Source: Triangularia verruculosa
Taxonomy: Eukaryota; Ascomycota; Sordariomycetes; Sordariales; Podosporaceae
Reading direction: 5' to 3'
Length of the DNA stretch: 64,000 bases
Assembly (NCBI GenBank): GCA_033296885.1
Contig: MU863926.1
Span: 124,001-188,000, forward strand
Part shown: positions 58,262 to 64,000 of the stretch, piece by piece
Numbering within the stretch: position 1 is the first letter of the stretch
Layout of the letters: the number at the start of each line of letters is the position of its first letter
Notes under the pieces: model-generated
Told to the model about the DNA's origin: nothing
The model's input: the letters and a program-made list of their open reading frames with translations, nothing else
Database searches by the model: none
Made by a program: the position numbers and the translations under genes

Positions 58262-59304
58262 ACTCTTTGGTATTTAAAAAATGAAAGAAAAAGTAAAAGA
58301 AAATGTCAAAGAACAACCAACTCACGGCCAGGGTAAAAACGGAAGGGGGACTTGGCTTTCGAGTCGATCAGGGAGGGGGGGCGGAGGCGCTTTGGAGTTG
58401 AAAACGGACTTTGTGCACTGTATACCATGATGTGTTTAGAAAGCGCCAGTTCGCAAAGCTGCGCCCTGGGTTCTTTGTGCACATTACACTTGGGGCTCGG
58501 CTGATCTCCCCTCCTTTTGCTTCTGTTGTTGTCTTAAAATACCTGTAATATAGGCGAGATTTAGAAAGGCAATGATAGAAGACCGATGACGAATATACGA
58601 ATATAGACAGCAACGTTGCCTAGTTTGCTTTGTGCTTGGTTTTGTGCTACAAGAGTTGCAAGATGATGTTGGCCTGTCACATGCGATTGGGCTGAAACCA
58701 AGAGAAGTAGTGGAAGAAGGAACAGCAGCATGGAGTGACGAGAGCGCTCTGGGATTCCATTAATTGTCCATATGTGAGATATCCCATGCCCACTCTCCCA
58801 TCGTATCGTCTAAGCACATGTCGATAGATTCGCTGGGCACGCGCGAGCAAAACACCGAGAACAGCACCATCAGTTTGCAACTTGGGTCATTTCAGTTGCT
58901 CTCAGAAAAGCACACAAAAAGATGCTTTGAAAAGGGAAAAACCCGTGACAACTCCCACTTTTTTGTCCTTGTCGCCCCATTTCCCATGGAGTAAATGAGC
59001 TTTGAAAACAAAAAAAAGAAACCCAACGCTGCAATGTTCGTCTGTCTCGTTTGTTTTGATTTCGGAATCGGTCGTTTTTCCCATCTCCCGGTGTTCCGTG
59101 TAGTGGTCGTCAATCACAAGAAAAGTTGTCCCATTTCCCCAACCGGCGAGGTCTCTCTTAAGTTGGTATCCGTTGTTAATCCTCGCCCCGCCCATGGTTT
59201 CCCCAAAATCCCGTTTTCCCCCATTTCCCCCCGTCGTCATCAAACCACAACCCGGAAGCCGCGGCTGTCAAACCTCCATGTCTCCCGACATTAAAGTGGG
59301 TAAT
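58262..59304. other. convergent 3' intergenic region
   Basis: 1.04 kb between the mtEF-Tu and S29 stop codons, with no supportable gene. Confidence 0.6.
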
Positions 59305-59829
59305 TTACCGGTACTGTTTTGACCACATGTTAGTCCTGTCTTGCTCGGTTCCAAACGATATCGGTGCGTTGTCGTGAAAGATGTGCTCGGATCTCGATAT
59401 CGGGTGGGTTGGGTGACTTTATCGTACCTTGACGAAACCAATGTCGGCAGCCTTCTCACGGAAGCACTGACGGCAGATGTTGAGGCCGTACTTGCGGATC
59501 AGACCAGCTTGGTGGGTGCAGACACGGCTATCGAAAGAGAATAGTCGTTAGCCCACTTGTTCCTCAAGGTTCTCTCGTATGTGCGTGTTCCCCAATTTCT
59601 GCCATGTTGCTTTGATGATTTCTTTTGCCCCCCTTTCTTTCGATTCCTCCTCTTATTCAAAGCCAAAGTTTCTTCGTTGCCTCCTATCATCGTTTCCTCC
59701 TCGCACCCATGTCGCCGGTGATATCGTTTCGTGATGGATGTAAGTGGAGATCTTTTTTTTTCCTTACCAGGCGCGAGAGCCCTTGCCGTAGGTGCGGGGG
59801 CGGGAGTTCCAGACAGACTCGTGAGACAT
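59305..59829 (-). CDS. rps29: 40S ribosomal protein S29 (uS14)
   Basis: Zinc-binding protein of the small cytosolic ribosomal subunit. Exons are 59829-59768, 59527-59428 and 59313-59305, encoding exactly 56 aa, the universal length. Blocks: MSHESVWNSRPRTYGKGSR, then CRVC and LIRKYGLNICRQCFREKAADIGF; zinc cysteines 21, 24, 39 and 42. Intron 1 (240 nt) splits the Cys21 codon (TG|C). The last coding exon is nine bases (TAC CGG TAA), placed by an ACTAAC branch and an AACAG acceptor, giving the ending FVKYR. If intron 2 (114 nt) is retained the frame reads GTA CGA TAA, so the protein ends FVKVR, also 56 aa. The gene is divergent from erp38, 615 bp apart. Confidence 0.95.
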
Positions 59830-60444
59830 CTTGAGAGATTTATGGAATTTTTTCCTTGCGAAAAAGGGCAAAAATTTCGGGGAAGAGGTTTGGCGTGAAG
59901 ATGTCGTCGACGGGAGTGCGGTGGTTCGGCCGGAAATGTTGCTAGGGAGTTCCGCAATATGGCGGGAGATTTTTCTGTGCGGGAGGGCTTCGCTGGCGTG
60001 GGTGGCTTGTGCGTTTGTGGCGCTTGGCCTATCTTTGTGGGTCTTTTTCTTTCACCGCCCGTCGCCGATAAGCTTCTGCTTTGCCTTTATCTTATCGCTT
60101 ATCAAGCCTTGCAGGTTGACAGGGGGGGCTTAAACGACTTGTTGGGACAGTGCGCTTGCTCCAGGCGCTGGCACTGTTTCAGATGGCGGGGGCGGGAGCT
60201 ACAAAACTGGGGAAGCTTTCCAGCCAATGCGCCAGGATTGCGCCGCCAGTTGTCAGCGAGCTCTTCTGCAAAGTGGCATCTTTTTAAGATTTCAAAGCAT
60301 CCCTTGGATTGTGTTGCCTGTTCACGTCTTTTCAATTGAGCCGGCTCTCAGCAGTCATCCGTTTTCACCTTGTAACATCGCCTAGTGTTGCATCGAGCTG
60401 AATTCCACAAAAACACCGCCTGACACCAGCGGTATCACATCGTC
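59830..60444. promoter_or_regulatory. divergent promoter region of S29 and erp38
   Basis: 615 bp between start codons. Two similar TTATC/GATAA-rich stretches near 60065-60105 (GATAAGC, TTATCTTATCGC) could be GATA-type sites on both strands. No gene lies inside. Confidence 0.45.
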
Positions 60445-61599
60445 ATGGTTCTCCTCAAGAGCTTCGTGCTCGCTGGCCTCACGGCCGTTGTAGCGGCCAA
60501 ATCCGCCGTTCTCGACCTTATCCCGAGTAACTTCGACGAAGTCGTTCTCAAGTCCGGAAAGCCTACCCTCGTCGAATTCTTCGCCCCGTGGTGCGGCCAT
60601 TGCAAGACTCTTGCTCCTGTCTACGAGGAGCTCGCCCAAGTGTTTGAGTTCAGCAAGGATGTCCAGATTGCCAAGGTTGATGCCGATGCCGAAAGGGCGT
60701 TGGGCAAGCGTTTTGGCGTCCAGGGCTTCCCTACACTGAAGTGGTTCGATGGCAAGAGTGATAAGCCGACCGAGTACAATGGTGGACGGGACCTTGAGGC
60801 TCTGACTGCCTTCATTACCGAGAAGACTGGCATCAAGTCCAAGAAGAAGCTTGCTCCTCCTAGCAGCGTTGCCTATCTTACCGACGCTACCTTCAAGAAG
60901 ACCATTGGCGGCGACAAGCACGTTTTGGTTGCTTTCACTGCTCCCTGGTGCGGACGTATGTGTCAATCACTTTATGATCCAAGTTGGACGTACTGACACA
61001 ATACTCTAGATTGCAAGAGCCTTGTCCCCACTTGGGAGTCTCTCGCCAATACTTTCGCCAACGAGCCCAACGTTGTTATTGCTAAGGTTGATGCCGAGGC
61101 CGAGAATAGCAAAGCCACCGCCAACGAGTATGGCGTGACCTCGTATCCCACCATCAAGTTCTTCCCCAAGGGCAGCACTACTCCTGAAGAGTACAGCGGT
61201 GGCCGTTCCGAGGAGAACTTTGTAACTTTCCTCAACGAGCAGGCTGGTACCCGCCGCGCTGCGGGCGGTGGCGTTGACGCTACCGCTGGCACCTTCGCTG
61301 TCCTTGACGAGATCGTCACCAAGTACATTGGTGGCACCCCTCTCACCGATGCCGCTACCGAGGTCAAGAAGGCCGCCGAGGGTCTCAAGGAGGATGCCCA
61401 GTACAAGTACGCCGAGTACTACATGCGCGTCTTTGACAAGCTTAGCAAGAGTGACAACTTTGCTGCGAAGGAGCTTGCTCGTTTGGAGGGTATCCTCAAG
61501 AAGGGCGGTCTGGCTCCTACCAAGTTGGATGAGTTGACCTCCAAGACCAACATTCTCCGCAAGTTCGTGGAGAAGATCACTGGCAAGGATGAGCTCTAA
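60445..61599 (+). CDS. erp38: ERp38-type protein disulfide isomerase
   Basis: ER-lumen oxidoreductase that forms and reshuffles disulfides; same class as Neurospora ERp38 and Aspergillus TigA. Exons are 60445-60955 and 61010-61599, 366 aa. Signal peptide is residues ~1-18 (LLKSFVLAGLTAVVAA). There are two thioredoxin domains: the first with FFAPWCGHCK (Cys50/Cys53), the second with FTAPWCGHCKSL (Cys169/Cys172). The intron splits the His codon of the second active site, so splicing is essential for it. After VKKAAEGL a C-terminal ERp29-like helical domain (about 255-360) follows: YKYAEYYMRVFDKL and ELARLEGILKKGGLAP. The protein ends in KDEL, an ER-retrieval signal. No missing catalytic residues. 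Confidence 0.96.
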
Positions 61600-61829
61600 A
61601 CAACTTGTAGACCTGACAACATGAAATATATAATGGCGAACTTTCTATGACTTTGAATACATGGAGTTTGGAGGGATTTTGAATGAATATTATTTTTTGG
61701 CTAGCAACGAAGACAATGATCCTCCCATGTGACTTGACAAAACAAAAACACGGCCTTCCAACTCCAAAGACTCCCGTTCGCAACTATGCTCCGTAAACGA
61801 GTTCATTGCACGTGCCCTTAACCCGATCC

Positions 61830-62175
61830 TCATTTCTTCTCTTTGTTGGCCGCTAGCTGTGTCTCCAGATTATCTAGGCGGCGCGACATCTCGTCCACTA
61901 TTATCATTGTGTTAGTCATCATGTTCAAATGTGATGGGAGCTCTCAGTTGAGACATACTCTTCGCAAAGATTTCACTAGAGACGCCTGCAAATTTATTGG
62001 AGAGGGTGTTCAAGAGATCCTCGAGCTGGGCTGTGAGTTCGGCATGGGCGTTGTCACCAGAGGCCTAAGGGAACAGATGGTGAGTATCAAGAGCCTACTA
62101 TGAGGAGGGAGAGAGAGAGGGGCAGCTCACGGTTGTTGGGCTCGTATTTGCATTGGACTCATTTTTGGACGCCAT
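61830..62175 (-). CDS. heat shock factor-binding protein 1 (HSBP1) homologue
   Basis: Small coiled-coil protein; in animals it binds the trimerisation domain of HSF1. Exons are 62175-62131, 62064-61959 and 61897-61830, 72 aa (human HSBP1 is 76). Donors are GTGAGC and GTATGT, acceptors CTTAG and AATAG, and frame is kept at both junctions. Its sequence carries AELTAQLEDLLNTLSNKFAGV, written here only in part, then SSEIFAK, MDEMSRRLDNLETQLA and a KEKK end, matching the HSBP1 pattern (helical heptads, IDDMSSRIDDLE-like). None of the exons is long enough to stand out alone. It is convergent with erp38 (230 bp between stops) and divergent from the Tul1-like gene (565 bp). Confidence 0.85.
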
Positions 62176-62740
62176 TGCTGTCTCGCTTTGCTGAATAAGT
62201 GATCCGTCTGATGGTACTCAGAGATAGTAGAAAGCAGGTTTCACAAGATTTGTATAGTGTGTCGGAGCTTGCTGCCAATGTGTTATTGATTCCGAGCAGT
62301 TGGACTAGCGGGTGGGGGTTGGCATTCAGGGTGTGTTTGATAGCACTGTGCAACGGCCGGTTATTGCACTGTGGTTGTCACAAGGGATTGGTGCCAAGCT
62401 TCAAGGTACCCTTGCAGCTGCCTCACCCGGCCAATATCATATTGCGAAGACATCATTGCTCTCAGACACAGCACTTTACCTTGACGAGACATCATTTCAT
62501 CACGATTATCTTGGTGTTGCCTTTCTCCTTCATCATAAGAGTTCTATTCTGTGGCTTCCTTGACTGAGTACAACATCGCCCAACCACAACAACGATCAGG
62601 GGGTCTTTTGGGTCGCTCCCTTCCAGGCATATCGAGAAGTCCTAGGCTTCACAAGCTGGGCGCTCATCAACAGTGAAATATGATTTTCACATCGCCATAG
62701 AGTTCAATTCTGGCCGGCAAGCAAGCCGCGATTTGCCACG
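62176..62740. promoter_or_regulatory. divergent promoter region of HSBP1 and Tul1-like genes
   Basis: 565 bp between start codons. It holds overlapping short frames without support and a run of CATCA/CATCC elements. No gene inside. Confidence 0.4.
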
Positions 62741-64000
62741 ATGCCTGAACAAGATCAAAATGAACAGCAACGGCGCCAGCAGAGTGACCGGGGGCAGATG
62801 TTGCTGTTGGTTCTCATTTTCTATCTCACATTCTTCTCCGAGAGTGACGCCCCGGCGCTGATATCCGCCCCCTATCTCTCTGCCTCCGAAAGACTTGGCC
62901 GCCAGAGAGCTGCTCACGGCATTCTCAACAGCACCAACTGGGACGGCTTTTCTCCCCATGAACACAAAGAAGGCGCGCCGCCATGGGAAGTGCCCAAATA
63001 TTTGAATCTCACGGGGTTCAGAGAAAGCGACGGCTTGGCCTGGGATGATCTCAACTACTTCAAGGATCGATGTCGCCAGTGGAGCAAACATGCTTATCCT
63101 CCTCCCCAGGAAGGAAGTGATGAGTGGAATCATGGCGCGGTAAAGAGGACATGGCAGAACGCGACTGGCACCGTTCAGGGGAAATGGATCCGCCGTCAGG
63201 GGTCAGCTGTGAGGCGCAAGGGAAATTATAACCTCACTGCGATTGCGCCTGGGGTTAACTGGATGGAGGGCGATGTTGATTGGGGCTGGAATGTTACCGG
63301 ATCTCATGGCAGTGTAGTCCTGCGCTTCGAGGAGGACGACACCGACGATAGTGTCTACCGGGAGGCCACCAAAGAGGCAAAGGAGCAGCATACAGCGGGC
63401 GTTGCAAGAGAGATCTCAGCGGTGGCCACTTTTCAGGATGAAGATACCTCTGCTGCGAGTTTTGTGATGCAGCTATATGGCGTTCACTGGCCATTGCAGG
63501 GCTCAATCATTCTGACCACAACCAGCGAGAAGTTCGCTGGCATCTTTGGCTTGCCTCACTTCACACCACATGCGAAGTTTTTCGAGACTAGTCAGCGCCT
63601 GCTGAACCGCACTGTGGACAAGACACTTCGTGGGAGGGAACGCAGCAGGCTTCCAGACACGTCCAACCCTTGGAACTCAGTCATCGAGGGTGATTTTGGT
63701 GGCCACCTACCGCGTTGCGAATACATCATGTATCTGCAACTACATGCTCTTGATCACCACTATACAGATGTAAAGGGTTTCATGGACCCCGCACATTCGC
63801 TCATCGACGACCTGGAACGGGAACTTCGATTCCCTTCCGGTGCCCGGAACACCAAAACACCAGAACTGCAAATGTCTCTCGTCGCCTGGTCCCCTGACTG
63901 CTCATATTATCTCGAGTCCAAGGGTCCCCCCCTGTTTCCACCCGCAGACGGACAGCACCTCGTAGGTGTCAAAGAGGAAGTTCTTCTGTCTCGTGTGAAC
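62741..64000 (+). CDS. tul1: Tul1/DscA transmembrane E3 ubiquitin ligase (partial, 5' part)
   Basis: 420 codons are open from ATG 62741 to the window edge, with no stop; the rest is outside. Tul1 (DscA in Aspergillus, Dsc1 in S. pombe) is the RING subunit of the Golgi/endosome Dsc E3 complex, which activates SREBP or sorts membrane proteins to degradation. The N-terminus has a signal anchor (MLLLVLIFYLTFFS). The lumenal domain follows: ERLGRQRAAHGILNST, then YLNLTGFRESDGLAW, GNYNLTAIAPGVNW, GIFGLPHFTPHAKFFETS, WNSVIEGDFGGHLPRCEYIMY and SPDCSYYLESKGPP. Six N-glycosylation sequons (NST, NLT, NAT, NLT, NVT, NRT) agree with a lumenal location. Membrane spans and the C-terminal RING lie beyond 64000. 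Intron-free so far. Confidence 0.88.
   Translation, partial: MPEQDQNEQQRRQQSDRGQMLLLVLIFYLTFFSESDAPALISAPYLSASERLGRQRAAHGILNSTNWDGFSPHEHKEGAPPWEVPKYLNLTGFRESDGLAWDDLNYFKDRCRQWSKHAYPPPQEGSDEWNHGAVKRTWQNATGTVQGKWIRRQGSAVRRKGNYNLTAIAPGVNWMEGDVDWGWNVTGSHGSVVLRFEEDDTDDSVYREATKEAKEQHTAGVAREISAVATFQDEDTSAASFVMQLYGVHWPLQGSIILTTTSEKFAGIFGLPHFTPHAKFFETSQRLLNRTVDKTLRGRERSRLPDTSNPWNSVIEGDFGGHLPRCEYIMYLQLHALDHHYTDVKGFMDPAHSLIDDLERELRFPSGARNTKTPELQMSLVAWSPDCSYYLESKGPPLFPPADGQHLVGVKEEVLLSRVN

Noticed and set aside
62199..62567. 122-codon plus-strand frame between HSBP1 and the Tul1-like gene
   Set aside because: Lies wholly in a divergent promoter region and overlaps another frame; no domain.

Overview
The window is nuclear DNA of a filamentous ascomycete. 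Evidence: short introns (about 50-250 nt) with GTAAGT/GTATGT donors, CTAAC/CTAAT branch sites and CAG/TAG acceptors; widely spaced single genes on both strands; fungal families such as DUF6590, an AzgA purine permease, a cAMP-receptor-like GPCR, a Frm2-type nitroreductase and an ERp38-type PDI. The gene set fits Sordariomycetes, probably Sordariales; that assignment is inference from family resemblance and was not checked by alignment. I see no operon-like cluster, transposon, CRISPR array, virus or secondary-metabolite cluster. Long intergenic stretches are near 50% GC, with no sign of strong repeat-induced point mutation.

Layout. 0-5.7 kb: a partial CASP/Coy1 Golgi protein (-) head-to-head with a CORVET subunit Vps3/TGFBRAP1-like gene (+). 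5.7-8.8 kb: intergenic. 8.8-10.3 kb: a cAMP-receptor-like GPCR (-). 10.3-15.3 kb: no supportable gene. 15.3-17.8 kb: a methyltransferase-like protein with an unresolved 5' end (-). 21.1-24.0 kb: AzgA-type purine permease (+), with a ~0.5 kb intron near its start. 24.8-25.8 kb: UCH37-type deubiquitinase (+). 26.5-29.5 kb: ribosomal protein L17/uL22 (-) and fibrillarin (+), head-to-head. 32.6-34.6 kb: an uncharacterised coiled-coil protein (-). 36.4-38.3 kb: a DUF6590 protein preceded by a stop-start overlapping uORF (+). 41.7-43.5 kb: an FAD/NADPH reductase lacking a flavodoxin domain (+). 45.2-46.0 kb: a Frm2-like nitroreductase (+), convergent with mitochondrial phosphatidylserine decarboxylase (-). 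The latter is divergent from a ubiquitin-like/two-TM protein resembling HERP/Usa1 (49.1-51.4 kb, +). 52.1-54.4 kb: an SDR (+) convergent with carnosine N-methyltransferase (-). 55.0-56.0 kb: tRNA-Arg(ACG, with intron) and tRNA-Glu(TTC). 56.8-58.3 kb: mitochondrial EF-Tu (+). 59.3-59.8 kb: ribosomal protein S29/uS14 (-). 60.4-61.6 kb: ERp38 PDI (+). 61.8-62.2 kb: a small HSBP1 gene (-). 62.7 kb to the end: the lumenal half of a Tul1/DscA E3 ligase (+).

How the genes relate. Most are unlinked housekeeping functions: translation (L17, S29, fibrillarin, mtEF-Tu, tRNAs), endomembrane traffic (CASP, Vps3), and ER/Golgi protein quality control and ubiquitin (UCH37, HERP/Usa1-like, ERp38, Tul1). Six divergent pairs share intergenic regions (CASP/Vps3, L17/fibrillarin, coiled-coil/DUF6590, PSD/HERP-like, S29/ERp38, HSBP1/Tul1), so bidirectional promoters are a recurring theme. 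I did not find a convincing undescribed multi-gene system. The most interesting items are gene-level: the FMN-domain-less reductase with a CCGGGCC motif, the ATGA-overlapping uORF, and splice architectures in S29, EF-Tu and AzgA. All exon boundaries were inferred by eye from splice signals plus reading-frame continuity, with no transcript data.
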